This document shows positions 32,403 through 44,415 of a DNA stretch of 64,000 bases, in pieces. Each line of letters begins with the position of its first letter. Position 1 is the stretch's first letter. The notes below the pieces were generated by a model that searched no databases, had not been told where the DNA came from, and saw only the letters and a program-made list of their open reading frames with translations. The translations under genes were made by a program, and so were the position numbers. The DNA comes from Mesostigma viride (Eukaryota; Streptophyta; Mesostigmatophyceae; Mesostigmatales; Mesostigmataceae), in contig RPFO01000497.1 of NCBI GenBank assembly GCA_009746045.1, positions 459,001 through 523,000 of the forward strand, read 5' to 3'.

Positions 32403-32639
32403 AGACTCTGATGCCGGACGCTCGGAAAAAAAATGGAATGGATGGTGTAAGCTATCTAGGTCCTAGTTACAGGGGTGTGGGCACCGCGGCCCGAATCGCT
32501 ATGAATGCCATACGCGGTCACACGCGGAGCCCCCACAGACTTGGGGGTGGTCTCCTTCATCACTACTTGCCATCTATCCTTGCGTACCATCTGCCTCCAT
32601 ATTACAGACAATTCCACCCCATGCCAGGCCTAATTGAGC

Positions 32640-32935
32640 TCTGAGACAGCATGGTGGTGCAGGTGCCCTTGGTGCACCCAGAGTAGGTGGCAGTTTACAT
32701 TCCCCCACCTGCAGGAAGTAGCCAAGAGTGTATTAAAGGCCATATGCCCCTTCTCAGGGCAATGTGCTACATATACTCCCAATGGAGTTATGTTACTCAT
32801 CCCAATCATCTTGTTCCAAATCACGGAGAGGCCTAGCCCCCCCATGTCCTCTACTAGCTGTTCTTTGAAGGTGCGGGCCTTGCGGCGTCTAGCATGCAGG
32901 GCCCGGCCCACGTGAGGAGGTGCACCACCATGATG
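32640..32935. mobile_element. Two LINE-derived fragments in opposite orientation
   Basis: 32650-32800 on the plus strand is an E-element 3' end (GTGCTACATATACTCCCAATGGAGTTATGT), complete with hairpin but without tail. 32815-32930 on the minus strand repeats KARTFKEQLVEDMGGLGLSV of the LINE at 6731-7162. Confidence 0.6.
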
Positions 32936-33170
32936 TATCATACCCTATTTCGAACATGATAAGCATCAAATTGAGTTTTCAATATAAGTGTGAAATTGTG
33001 TGCTGGCCTTTACAAGTGAGCATTTGTACCGCAAGGTCGTACGCTGAAAGTGAACACGTTAACTGTATGCTGCCAATGATCAACTGAGTCCGGGAAAAGT
33101 AATCCTGTAAGCCTTGCTGGCAGTTAAGGTCAGTATGTCACCAAATGCTATCTCTCTGGCGGTACGGTTA

Positions 33171-33407
33171 TCATTCAGCGGCGGCTTCAGCGGCGGCTTC
33201 AGCGGCGGCTTCCTTAAGTGCCTGGCGGTATGCATTGTAGAGCGCCTCCCACTTCTTCCTCTGCTGGTCATTTCTAAAATTCACCCGACAGTGATCTGAT
33301 AGATTCTGTGGCTTTTTTTTCCTCCCCCCTGCGCCTTTGTTGTCCTTTGCAACCCAGTATTCACAGGGCGCCTGTGTGTGAATACCATGCAACAAGTGCT
33401 CAGCCAA
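33171..33407 (-). CDS. Short ORF, function unknown
   Basis: 78 codons, ending in (AAAE)n. The middle part (HCRVNFRNDQQRKKWEALYN) is charged and looks like real protein rather than shadow. No domain is recognised. It could be an exon or a relic of an element, as it is surrounded by LINE debris. The C-terminal EAAAEAAAEAAAE comes from a short imperfect repeat at 33172-33212. Confidence 0.25.
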   Translation of the reverse strand: MAEHLLHGIHTQAPCEYWVAKDNKGAGGRKKKPQNLSDHCRVNFRNDQQRKKWEALYNAYRQALKEAAAEAAAEAAAE

Positions 33408-33897
33408 GCAGTGCAGGCAACAAGGCCACCATGACAGAGAAGGTGTTCAACTGGTTAGTTCCTTTTATGTAGCAGATAACACATGACATTGTACTTGTAT
33501 ACTACCATCTCACTGGCATGCAAAGGCCCATAATTCTACATAGCTCTCCCAACATAGCCATGTAAAGCTTATTTTATTGACCATGCTGACAAGGGTGCTC
33601 CATGTGAATATGGGGTAATGGTCGCAATCGTGACGTAACGCCATGTTAATGCCATGTTACTGTACCTGCTAATATAGAGCCCCCCCACCCCCACAAGCCC
33701 AGACACGTCCATTACCCTCTTAACATCATGCCCCAGTCACCTCCCCCAGACTTTTGATCCGCTATCGCAATGGCTGGATCATCCGTGACAGTACTCTATC
33801 CGTTGGCCATTTGCTCAAACACCGCCACCAGATGTCCTAGCATCCCCCATACAGCCAACAAAATGACCATCAATATGCATGCTGTTTGAGAGGATTC

Positions 33898-34013
33898 CGC
33901 TCGCTCGCCCGCCCGCCCGCCCGCCCGCCCGCCCGCCGCCCGCCCGCCCGCCGCCCGCCCGCCCGCCCGCCGCCGCCGCCCGCCCGCCCGCCCGCCCGCC
34001 CGCCCGCCCGCCA
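33898..34013. repeat. (CCCG)n array with CGC slips
   Basis: About 115 bp of CCCG units with several CCG shortenings. A CACA-rich stretch follows directly (34014-34055). Confidence 0.95.
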
Positions 34014-35712
34014 CACCACACGTGTGTACACACCACACCACACACAGACACACATCCGCCGACCCTCAAGTGCGAATCAGCTTTGGTGCGGGAACGTCAT
34101 TGTGGATTCCAATAGCCTCCTTTCAGTTCAGTGGAAGGTTTTTTTTGCCGATTACAACTAACTATAGGGACATACATAAAAGAAAAAGCTATACCCTGGC
34201 ACCGGCCCATGTATTGAAATCACATACCGCCTTATGGCAGACCCAGCAGTAGCACTTTGGGCAGTGGACTTCCCACTCGCAAGCTCCCAACCTTAACCCG
34301 ACAATGGGATTGACCGGGCATTGATATCGGGGATGCTCCAGGTTGCGTCCCTGTCACGCATGGGCAATGATACACACAGGCACACGCCCATGCGCAGTAC
34401 GCGCATGAGGCCATTGCTGGGCAGGAAACATGTGAGACGCTGAACCAGAAAAGAAATGGAAGAAAGATCACATGACAGGAATATGAAAAGAACATACGAT
34501 AGGAATATGAAAGAACGTACGATAGGAATATGAAAAGAACATACGATAGGAATATGAAAAGAACATACGACAGGAATATGAAAAGAACATACGATAGGAA
34601 TATGAAACCAGTGCAAGGCCCTTGCCATTGGAAGATATTGATTGTCACAGACACACCGACCAGAACCCATGAAAAAAGCGCGTGGAGCAGTATGAAGGCA
34701 ACTTCAGAGGAAATGGGACATCCATATGATCATTTATCACATGCATGTGCTGTGCTGAGCTAAGACCGAACACGGGCGTGGGTGGGGGGTTTGTGTGGTG
34801 TTCAAGGTCAATGAAGGAAAGAGCGATCCAGACAACGTTAACACGACTAAACGGAACACATCCGGTCATGACTAGAAACCATGGCCTTGAATCCTTGAGC
34901 ATTGCTGACACATTAACATCCCTCAGTTCACACCTTTTTCCCGTGAATGTGCTCGAAACTATGACAAGCCAACAACGCCTTCTACTGTGAAGCTTGCAGG
35001 GGGAGCCCGCCACGGCTGACTTTGCAGGCTTTAAAAGAAAGTGGTGCCACACACAATAGGCATATCAAGTAGAGCACTCACCCATCTATAGTATACTTAC
35101 TATAACTGGTACTGTTGCTCTACTCAGTGCTCACCCTGTTCACTAGAAGGTGAGCTAAATGCTACCTGAGTTATTGGTGCTTGCATCAGGGCATGACAAG
35201 ATCGAGTTATTGGCGACAAAAGCAGGGCATTGCAAAACCAAATGCTGACTGGATCTCCATACCATTCGGATCGGCATCTGCAAAAAATATAAATATCTTC
35301 CAATCCAATCATTCGTGTACACGCCCCAAAGGCCCACACGTTCGCCAGGAAACATGAGATGTGTTTAAGCGTCCATCCAGGGATAGACCAACACCGGGAA
35401 CAACGCAACGTGAAGCACCGAACCAGTCCCGCAACAACAACCCTTACGGAGCTATGAATCAATGAGGCACGATCCAACTAAAGCATTCTTAGAGGTCAAA
35501 TGGCCGCATATTGCGCCCTTGGCTGCCCGCCACTAGGGTGTAATAAGCGGTCATGTAGACTTAGAAACGAACACGGGAATCTGAAGCCTATTTTCACAGT
35601 GGGCGTAAAATGCTACAACCGACTCAGGTAGGCAAATCCAGTGTTTTCAGAACGCAGCCCCCCTCCCTCCCTCTTCCCCCCCAACCTCCATGTACTTCTA
35701 TGTTTAACAACC
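34014..35712. other. No gene recognised; region downstream of gene A
   Basis: Apart from the 24-bp minisatellite at 34479-34606, no feature is seen. The right end probably holds the gene A 3'-UTR. Confidence 0.45.
34479..34606. repeat. 24-bp minisatellite, about 5 copies
   Basis: The unit GAATATGAAAAGAACATACGATAG is repeated with single changes. It is AT-rich, unlike the other arrays of the window. Confidence 0.9.
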
Positions 35713-36414
35713 TTAAGCCGACCAACTCCATGCTGTCCACCTCCGTGGCTGCGAAAGCAACAGAGGGAGGCATTCGTTTTTTCGACGGATGCCGTTCAGG
35801 GCAGATAGAGCACAGATCCATGCAGCGAGAAGCAATCTTTTATGTGTCCCATGGTGCTGTTGGCTAGGACCAAGGAAAACGGCAAGGGCGCCCGGTGGCT
35901 GCTTCTTACGACTCACACTCTGGCCCTTCTCGCCCACCACCGCCACCTCCTCGTCATCTCCCAGATCCCCCCCAAGCCGCGTGCCTGGGAGCGACCGCAG
36001 AAACTTGTCCGTAACGTCCTCCACCGAGTCGTCGTCGCTGTCGTCATCATCGCCGCCAAACCCGCCCTCGTAGTCGGTCAGCCCCCCATTCACAGATGAC
36101 GCGTAGCCTGACATGCAGGGCTGCTCCCTCTTGACGCTCACGCAGGTGCCACGACTCTCGTCCTCAGAGTCCGGGACTTCATATGCGTCGTGCACCTGGG
36201 TGATTTCCGAGCCTGGCCTTGCGTCCGTCTCCACACCATCCCTCCCTCGCGCTGGCTCTGGCTGCACGCTTTGGGCTGGTGTTCTGACGCTCTGGACCTC
36301 TGGCGAGGGGAGTTCCCTGTAGGATCCCGGTTCGGCAGGCATAACTTGACGGGCAGTGGGTTGGGCCGCGCTGGAATCAGCAGCATCGGTGGCGGAGGCT
36401 GGTAGGCACCTCGA
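35713..36414 (-). CDS. Gene A last exon, acidic tail
   Basis: The acceptor is TTCTTTGTGGTCAG at 36415. 233 codons to TAA at 35713, phase 0. Low-complexity Pro/Ser/Glu sequence leads to HDAYEVPDSEDESRGT, then VSVKREQPCMSG, then FGGDDDDSDDDSVEDVTDKF. The block VSVKREQP is homologous to the very end of gene B. Confidence 0.65.
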   Translation of the reverse strand, partial: SRCLPASATDAADSSAAQPTARQVMPAEPGSYRELPSPEVQSVRTPAQSVQPEPARGRDGVETDARPGSEITQVHDAYEVPDSEDESRGTCVSVKREQPCMSGYASSVNGGLTDYEGGFGGDDDDSDDDSVEDVTDKFLRSLPGTRLGGDLGDDEEVAVVGEKGQSVSRKKQPPGALAVFLGPSQQHHGTHKRLLLAAWICALSALNGIRRKNECLPLLLSQPRRWTAWSWSA

Positions 36415-39400
36415 CTGACCACAAAGAAGGTGTTAGGAAGGCATAGGTTGGCCGATGGGGAGGCAGAATGAAAAGCCCAAGGGTGGGCCGGCCGCAGCAA
36501 GATCATCGCAATGGTACAAAACAAGGCAGTGGCCCAAGGTCAAGTATTTGAATAATGTTAATGATGAGATATTGTTTTGGCGAAAACACATGGGTAGCAG
36601 ACCTAGAATCCAAGGACAAGGAGGAGGAGGAGGAGGAGGAGGAGGAGGAGGAGGAGGAGGAGGAGGAGGAGGAGGAGGAGGAGGAGGAGGAGGAGGAGGA
36701 GGAGGAGGAGGAGGAGGAGGAGAGGAGGAGGAGGAGGAGGAGGAGGAGGAGGAGGAGGAGGAGGAGGAGGAGGAGGAGGAGGAGGAGGAGGAGGAGGAGG
36801 AGGAGGAGGAGGAGGAGGAGGAGGAGGAGGAGGAGGAGGAGGAGGAGGGAGGAGGAGGAGGAGGAGGAGGAGGAGGAGGAGGAGGAGGAGGAGGAGGAGG
36901 AGGAGAGGAGGAGGAGGAGGAGGAGGAGGAGGAGGAGGAGGAGGAGGAGGAGGAGGAGGAGGAGGAGAGGAGGAGGAGGAGGAGGAGGAGGAGAGGAGGA
37001 GGAGGAGGAGGAGGAGGAGGAGGTGGAGGAGGAGGAGGAGGAGGAGGAGGAGAGGAGGAGGAGGAGGGGAGGAGGAGGAGGAGGAGGAGGAGGAGGAGGA
37101 GGAGGAGGAGGAGGAGGAGGAGGAGGAGGAGGAGGAGGAGGAGGAGGAGGAGGAGGAGGAGGAGGAGGAGGGGAGGAGGAGGAGGAGGAGGAGGAGGAGG
37201 AGGAGGAGGAGGAGGAGGAGGAGGAGAGGAGGAGGAGGAGGAGGAGGAGGAGGAGGAGGAGGAGGAGGAGGAGGAGGAGGAGGAGGAGGAGGAGGAGGAG
37301 GAGGAGGAGAGAGGAGGAGGAGGAGGAGGAGAGGAGGAGGAGGAGGAGGAGGAGGAGGAGGAGGAGGAGGAGGAGGAGGAGGAGGAGGAGGAGGAGGAGG
37401 AGGAGGAGGAGGAGGAGGAGGAGGAGGAGGAGGAGGAGGAGGAGGAGGAGGAGGAGGAGGAGGAGGAGGAGGAGGAGGAGGAGGAGGAGGAGGAGGAGGA
37501 GGAGGAGGAGGAGGAGGAGGAGGAGGAGGAGGAGGAGGAGGAGGAGGAGGAGGAGGAGGAGGAGGAGGAGGAGGAGGAGGAGGAGGAGAGGAGGAGGAGG
37601 AGGAGGAGGAGGAGGAGGAGGAGGAGGAGGAGGAGGAGGAGGAGGAGGAGGAGGAGGAGGAGGAGGAGGAGGAGGAGGAGGAGGAGGAGGAGGAGGAGGA
37701 GGAGGAGGAGGAGGAGGAGGAGGAGGAGGAGGAGGAGGAGGAGGAGGAGGAGGAGGAGGAGGAGAGGAGGAGGAGGAGGAGGAGGAGGAGGAGGAGGAGG
37801 AGGAGGAGGAGGAGGAGGAGGAGGAGGAGGAGAGGAGGAGGAGGAGGAGGAGGAGGAGGAGGAGGAGGAGGAGGAGGAGGAGGAGGAGGAGGAGGAGGAG
37901 GAGGAGGAGGAGGAGGAGGAGGAGGAGGAGGAGGAGGAGGAGGAGGAGGAGGAGGAGGAGGAGGAGGAGGAGGAGGAGGAGGAGGAGGAGAGGAGGAGGA
38001 GGAGGAGGAGGAGGAGGAGGAGGAGGAGGAGGAGGAGGAGGAGGAGGAGGAGGAGGAGGAGGAGGAGGAGGAGGAGGAGGAGGAGGAGGAGGAGGAGGAG
38101 GAGGAGGAGGAGGAGGAGGAGGAGGAGGAGGAGAGGAGGAGGAGGAGGAGGAGGAGGAGGAGGAGGAGGAGGAGAGAGGAGGAGGAGGAGGAGGAGGAGG
38201 AGGAGGAGGAGGAGGAGGAGGAGGAGGAGGAGGAGGAGGAGGAGGAGGAGGAGGAGGAGGAGGAGGAGGAGGAGGAGGAGGAGGAGGAGGAGGAGGAGGA
38301 GGAGGAGGAGGAGGAGGAGGAGGAGGAGGAGGAGGAGGAGGAGGAGGAGGAGGAGGAGGAGGAGGAGGAGGAGGAGGAGGAGGAGGAGGAGGAGGAGGAG
38401 GAGAGAGGAGGAGGAGGAGGAGGAGGAGGAGGAGGAGGAGGAGGAGGAGGAGGAGGAGGAGGAGGAGGAGGAGGAGGAGGAGGAGGAGGAGGAGGAGGAG
38501 GAGGAGGAGGAGGAGAAGAAGAAGAAGAAGAAGAGAAGAAGAAGAAGAAGAAGAAGAAGAAACGTTCAGTTAGTTTTGTTCGGTTATGTTTATGAACATT
38601 TGAAACAGAACGCGGCCAGGCCAGTATGGCATCAAAGTAGTTTACAAGTGGCTTCCATGGCACAGGAGACCGGTTGGTGGCCAGGCGCAACCATTCAGAT
38701 ATGGCTCGCCTGTTCACGGAGGTCGCGGCAAATCAGCAAGGCTCCTGTATCATGAGATGCAAGCGTGAACACGTGCAAAAAAAAACTGTACCAACTGGCA
38801 AACCGAATGGCAGACACGGGTGCAACCACCACTCAAGCATCGAAACAAGCAATTGGACCACCCAAATAGTTGGAAACAAACACTTTGACAGAATTAAACA
38901 CTCTAAAACCTCGGAACAGCACTTTGAAACAAAAACTTCGAGAAAACGTACAAGTTGTGCTGCCGCCTCCTGTGCGGCTGCCAGCTTTGCCAACGCGTCG
39001 TCGCGCTCCCTCTTTGCATCCCCCAGCTGCCCCTGTGCCGCGCTCAGCAGTCCCTGCAGCGCCTCCTTCTCCTCCTGCAGCGCCTGGTGGCTCTCCTGCA
39101 GCGCTTCCTTCTCCCGCTGCCGCTTACCCAGCGTTGCGTGCTTAAGCGCATACTTCTCCATCAGCGTGGCATGCTTCACCAGGGCATCATCCCGCGCTGC
39201 CTCTGCTGCCTCGCACCGGTCGATCATCTTGTCCCGCTCGCCCTCGACCACTACAAGCCGCTGCTTCAACGCCTCGCCCGCCTTGCGCGCCGCCTTCATG
39301 CTCTCCCGCAGCCTCTTCGTCTCCTCATGCGCAGCCGCCACCTGTCCCTCTGGCTCCCCCTCCGCGCTGGCCGCCCCCAGCTGGCACACCAGCTCAGCTT

Positions 39401-42400
39401 TCTCCCGCTCCAACTCCGCCGCCTGCTCCTTGAGCCTGGTCACCTCCTTTTTCTCCTTGGCCAGGCGCACCTTGCCCCCTGTCACCTGCCCCCGCAGTTT
39501 TTCTTTCTCCACATTGATGTCATGCAGCTCTTTGTTGAATTTCTTCACCTGCTGTTCCAGCTTGGCGCTCTTAGCCTCGGCGCGGCGTGCAGCAGCTTGG
39601 GCGTTCTCGAGCGCGGCTCGTGATGTCTTGATCGCCGTGCCCTCCTGCAGCTTGCCCTTGACGATCAGGTGCACGCGCTTGAGGTCCTCCCACTGGGCCT
39701 TGGTTTTCTCCAGCTCCGCACGCAGGAGGTCGTTGTCTTTCTGTCGTGACGATCGCGAGATGAAGAAAAAGAAACAGAGGGCTTAGTGGCCACAAGTAAC
39801 GAGACATGACGAACGTGAAGGAGGCGTGAGGAGAGTTGAGACATGAGGGGTTGGGGGTGGGCAGGGAGGGTGGGGGTGGGGGCTGTAAAACGGCAGCAAT
39901 GACCAACTGATGTGTCAACCAGCACCGGGTGGTGAGCCATTAGTAGGGGGAGAAGGCACAACTGGATTGGTGCTAAGAAACCGCAAACGCTTGTTTGCTA
40001 CCAAAGGTAATGGCACGTCCATTGGTTAGGTCTACCATAGTGCAACCAGATAATATAACAAAAAAGCTTTCAGGCAGCAGGTGAAGCCTGCCAATGGCAA
40101 ACTGCACCTTACCCCGCCGTAACTCAGCCCATGCCCCAGCTTGCTGACCTGCCGCAGCAGGAAGTAGTTGAACAACCATATATGAGTCCCACAAGTGGCG
40201 TGAAGTGTTGCATATCGGACTGTCCCGAGATGCTACTTACAGACGCTGCCCTCCTCGGGGTGGCCACGCACCTTCCAATAATTGAGCCATTGCTGAACAT
40301 ATAAAGCAAAAGCTGAGCCAGCCACCCACCTGGAAGTACTCGGCCAGTCGCAGCTTCTCTTGTCGCTCATGCGCCCACTGCTCCGCGCTCTTGCGCAGCT
40401 CCTCCCGCAGCCCCGCCACACTCTCCCTCTCCTGGGCCAGCAGCGCGTGCGCCTGCGCCACGCACGTGTCCTTGTCCTGCTGCGCAGCCTGCTTGAGCGC
40501 ACTGTTCGCGAGGGACAGCCCACGCAGGGTGCCGCGTAAGGCCGCCAGCTCCTCGTGTGCTTGCGCCAGCTCGCGCGTCGCGGCGTCGCGTTCTGCTGCC
40601 GTACGCTCCACCTGCTGCGCCAAGGGCTGCAGTAAAGGGATGCGCGACCAAAAGCCGACGAGGGATGGGACCCAGAGGGGGAAGGGATAGGGGGCGGGTG
40701 GTGTGTGTGGTGGTGGGGGGGGGGAGGGCGTATTTGTTGTTTGCACGCAGTAAAACTCTCCCACACGTGAGTCTCCTTTTGGCCCCAGGAGGAATTCCAA
40801 CGCCGTGAAAAAAGGAAACTCTACCTCATTTCAATTTACCTGAACTGAGACCACAAGCTTCGGTTATATCCAAACAGCAGCCACCACAAGCTACGGTTAT
40901 ACTACTACTAGTATCTAAACAGCAGCCTCAAGATAGTGAAGGAAACCATATCTGCATGGTCATCTGAGTCGATATTCAGGGACCACTCACATCCGTGCCC
41001 GTGTTGGTCCCTGCATCGGCTCTTCCTTGGTACGCCATGCCCCATGGAGCGGCTGGCGGCGCCCCCAACCCAGCCGCCTCGCTGGCAGACCACCCGGTCC
41101 CCGGTTGGCCCGCCCACTGCACCACGGTACGACGAGGGAAAGGATGCGCCGAAGGCAAGGGTGAGCCACTCTATGGACATAAAGTGTCAAGGGTGCCAAA
41201 TTTCTGGCCTGCGCTAGTCGTCTCGATGATAAAGTGCCAAGGGCACGGGCACACACGTCACTCGCCTGAGCGGTCTGATGACAGTTGAACTTCTCGTTTG
41301 CGGGCAGAATCCATTCATCGGCTTCCAATACCGAAAAATCAGCTTTGAATAACTAATATTTGGGGGGGGGGGTCTGCGAGTCATGGACACGTGCGGGTGA
41401 GCCATGGCTCCGCCCTCGACCATCCTAACTAGTCTGGTCCGGTGGTCCCACCTTGACTGCCTCACGAAACTTGAATCCGGAATTAATATCATACACGGTG
41501 CATTAAATGAAATGAAATGTGGCGTTCCAGTATATACTAATTTTACCACGCCCTCCATATGTATATGATGCACGTTATCCAGGGTGTCAACCACAATCTG
41601 GACGAGACACGTAAGCGAGGCTCAGGCCACGAATCCACCATGCGAGCTACAGAAAACAAACGTGTCCAGCTCCTAACAGCCCGGGGACTCACAGCCTTGC
41701 CATGCACAAAAAATAGCCAGTGATTAGAGCGAGGCCTAAGCTGAGGCTCAGCGCTGGGGGTATGAAAACGTCCCATCCAAGCAATGCGTGTGTAAGGCCC
41801 TGCTGCTTGGCAATAAGCATATCCTTGTCTCGTTGATATCCGATAGCGCTCACCACGACAGCACAACATGGCAGGGGCTGTCCAGGCACAGAACCTGGCT
41901 TGACATGCCGCGCCGCGGCATGGCACGTGATACTGTCACTGAGTGGCCAAACTTTGGAAGAGTCTATTATGTGCGGTTCATGAAATTGATGGCAATTGGA
42001 CGAGGATCCCACGTCGACAAAGCAAGGCAAGCCATGGCACGGCATGGCACCAGCCGTGCTGTGGCACAGCTTCAGGGTTCAGGGTTTTACACACAGATAG
42101 GCAAGCTCCAGCCTTGACAAAGGTGCTGTGTTATTGGTCGCAGATCCGCAAAACCACCCACCGAGAATGGGTGCATCATCTATCACCCCCTACCTGTGGC
42201 TTGGCACAGGGCTCCTGCTTGAGGCCGGGCGCTGGCAACCGCGCACTGCTCGGGTATCCCTTATCCTCGTTCTCCACCTTCACCTTCACGTTGCAGTCGC
42301 CCCAGCTGGGGGGCCCTTCCACCTTCACCCTCGATCTGTATCGGCGGTCGTCCTCTTCCCGCTGGAACCGGGCGCCGCGCCACCCCCCTTGCTCCAGCTT

Positions 42401-44415
42401 GGACCTCTTGGCGTCTGCGGCAGGTGCGAGCACGTGCCAAGGCAAATGCATGTGTGTCACCGGGTCAAGCTGATGTCATTGAAGGGGGAAAGAAAGCTTG
42501 CCGCCGCGCATGCAGGCATCTAGCTAGGCAGGCGAGTCCCAAACTCACATCATTTGCCACCATAGTTCCACCGCAGCACAGCCGCTAAGCCTCCCCCACC
42601 CACCGCTGGTGGCTCGCGCCACCTTTACCCCGGTCTTCCCCTCGCCCCTCGCGTTGGGGAAACTCCTCCCCATCCGACGGCCCCAACCCCTTGCGTCGCG
42701 TCTATGCCTATGCCTCGGGTAACTCTGTGCGGTTTTCGGATACAAGTGTGCATTTATTGGGATGCATCTGTGCGGTTTTCGGACACATGTGCGCGTTTTT
42801 TCGGATCAATCTGTGCGGTTCCACGGGTATGCATACCTGACCGTCGGGCCATGCGATTCGATATCTGGCGGCCTGGCATTTATGGGATTCGCAATCGGTG
42901 GGATCGAGGGAGCATTCTGGGGGATGGGCACAAACTAGCCCTCAAGAAAGGAACCAGGAGAGGTAGGATCGTGGGTCCAAGCTAGCTACAGGTGCTTCAG
43001 AGCCAGCCAGGCCAAAAGAACGAGCAAAAATAAATGTTCGGCGTAGTATGGGATGGCGTATGTTTTGTGCAAAGTTGCAAGTGGTTAACAAAGCCTTTCT
43101 GGGAGCACAAAGCCATGTCTTCTGCACGCAGCTGACGGGACACGACTACGCAACACTCAACGGCCATGGCTTATGGTCCCAACTGGTACCCTGGGGCAAC
43201 CACCTTTTGAGAGCGAGAACCAGCTCCGGGGGCAGCTCCAGTTTCATACGTACCTGCTGCAGATGGGCGTGGTGGCTCCCTGTCCTGTTCCAGTGGGAAC
43301 AAGACCTTCTGACCGCCGACCTTCTTCACCTGGCAATGCCACCACAAATACAAAGTGAGCCAAGGAGCCACCGCAAATACAAAGTGAGCGAACCAAGGAG
43401 GCACAGTTCATCAACGCATCAAATGCGGATCCAAAAACGTATGCACAGCCGCATGAGTGCGACACAGTCGTCCAAAAAAAGCGTCTGCTTTTGTCTACGC
43501 GGAGGGGGATAGGTTGTAGTGGCCGACTACCACACACCCATGCATGTGTGGGACACAAGGAATCATCAAATTGTTGCGTGCGGTTCTAAGAAGCGATGAT
43601 CCTTGAAAAAAGAAGATCTGACAACGCAGAGGTGCAAGAAACTCCTTTCTGCGCCAACCAGAAAGCCTTTTCTGTGTTTTTGTTAAATAAGCATCCTCAG
43701 AAGGGCAGGAGTTGGCTTGAAATGGGAGCTACTGGCTTTGTTTTAAAGGGTACACGATTCAAAGATGTTTTCCAAGGTGATGGCATGATAACTGGAATTC
43801 AGACTAAAAATAGGTTATATGTGCGCTACATGGGATATGCGTAGGTAATGTACGCGCTTTTGGCGGTCCCTACATGCAGACTATTTCAGATTTGGCATCA
43901 AGCATGCTCCTGTGGACCATTAATGATTTCACATGCACAAAATAACCAAGTGGACAATGTCAGGCAGCGTGCGTGCGAACGCGGGAAATTTATGACAAAA
44001 TACTCGCGTATGTAAGTAAAATGCATTAATTCAACATGTTGTAGCCTTCCAATAATCCTTTTTAATCTCAACATCCTAGCTCCTTTCCTAAGCACGCTGT
44101 CAGCGTAGGTGCTGGGAGTAGGCATCTGGGAGGAAGCTTCGACGCGATTCCCAGAACATCCAATATACGAGAAAAGTGAGAACGTAATACCTGGCATATG
44201 TGCGAGATATGAGCAGCAAAATCCGTCCGGTCCTTCAACCCAGCTGCGACATGATCCAGTTTTTCTCCGTCGAAACTGTCTTTGTAATGATCGTCCAAAG
44301 TTTGCAGTTCGACGCCGTCGAGACCTGCTTCTTGCAAGTACCCTGGGAGCCACTCCTCTAACTTAGAGACGTAATAACGTCGTATCTCATCCGTGGTGCC
44401 TACAGGCGGTGCCAT
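35713..44415 (-). CDS. Gene A: spliced gene for a coiled-coil protein with psi-K-x-E motifs, paralog of gene B
   Basis: Proposed exons in transcript order: 44191-44415, 43254-43329, 42194-42414, 40991-41116, 40330-40626, 38952-39740, 35713-36414. All introns are GT-AG and the phases are 0,1,0,0,0,0, adding to about 811 residues. The start is ATG at 44415 (MAPPVGTTDEIRRYYVSKLE). Exon 1 is a helical domain with a faint likeness to KIX_2 (MED15). Exon 3 starts DAKRSK, a basic patch, and has VKVEGP, VKVENED and LKQEP. Exons 5 and 6 are long coiled coil. Exon 7 is acidic with VPDSEDESRGT and VKREQP. Exons 1-3 correspond one to one to gene B. The function is unknown; a SUMO-regulated nuclear scaffold or transcription co-factor is inference. 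Confidence 0.68.
36619..38561. repeat. 1.9-kb (GGA)n/(GAA)n purine array in the last intron of gene A
   Basis: (GGA)n extends from 36619 to about 38515 with scattered one-base slips (GAGGAGAGG, GGGG), one GTG change near 37024, then GAA units to 38561. Every base of the plus strand is a purine apart from that change. The sense strand of gene A is therefore a polypyrimidine tract some 200 bp upstream of the last exon. The long open frames across it (poly E, G, R, P, S, L) are artefacts. Confidence 0.98.
38952..39740 (-). CDS. Gene A exon 6, 263-residue coiled coil
   Basis: The acceptor is CACGACAG before KDNDLLRAELEKTKAQWEDL and the donor is CTT-GTACGT. The exon is almost wholly heptad-patterned: AKLEQQVKKFNKELHDINVE, LAKEKKEVTRLKEQAAELER, ESHQALQEEKEALQGLLSAA. 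The only break is a short Gly/Pro stretch (ASAEGEPEGQ). Such a rod usually drives dimerisation or filament contacts. Confidence 0.78.
40330..40626 (-). CDS. Gene A exon 5, coiled coil
   Basis: The acceptor is CTTTACTGCAG and the donor CAG-GTGGGT. 99 codons in phase 0, beginning PLAQQVERTAAERDAA. Heptads are clear in ELAQAHEELAALRGTLRGLS and ESVAGLREELRKSAEQWAHE. It ends AEYFQ. Confidence 0.75.
42194..42414 (-). CDS. Gene A exon 3, basic patch and three psi-K-x-E motifs
   Basis: The acceptor CACCTGCCGCAG precedes the codon split D (phase 1), then AKRSKLEQ. RSRVKVEGPP, NVKVKVENEDKG and GLKQEPC each match the SUMO consensus psi-K-x-E. VKVENED also has the downstream acidic residues of the extended motif. 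The donor is CAG-GTAGGG. Confidence 0.65.
44191..44415 (-). CDS. Gene A exon 1, N-terminal helical domain
   Basis: 75 codons in phase 0, with donor CAG-GTATTA. Residues 10-25 read EIRRYYVSKLEEWLPG and residues 60-74 read DRTDFAAHISHICQ. In KIX_2 domains of plant MED15 a helix ending LP is followed by an aromatic-acidic helix and a D-[YF]-x-x-x-I-S segment. The same order is visible here with longer spacers. This is a weak visual resemblance only. Confidence 0.6.

Noticed and set aside
36455..38755. Open frames of 670-770 codons of poly E, G, R, P, S, L
   Set aside because: They only read the GGA/GAA array inside the last intron of gene A.
43596..43844. 82-codon plus-strand ORF in intron 1 of gene A
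   Set aside because: AT-rich, no domain, no splice partner; treated as chance.
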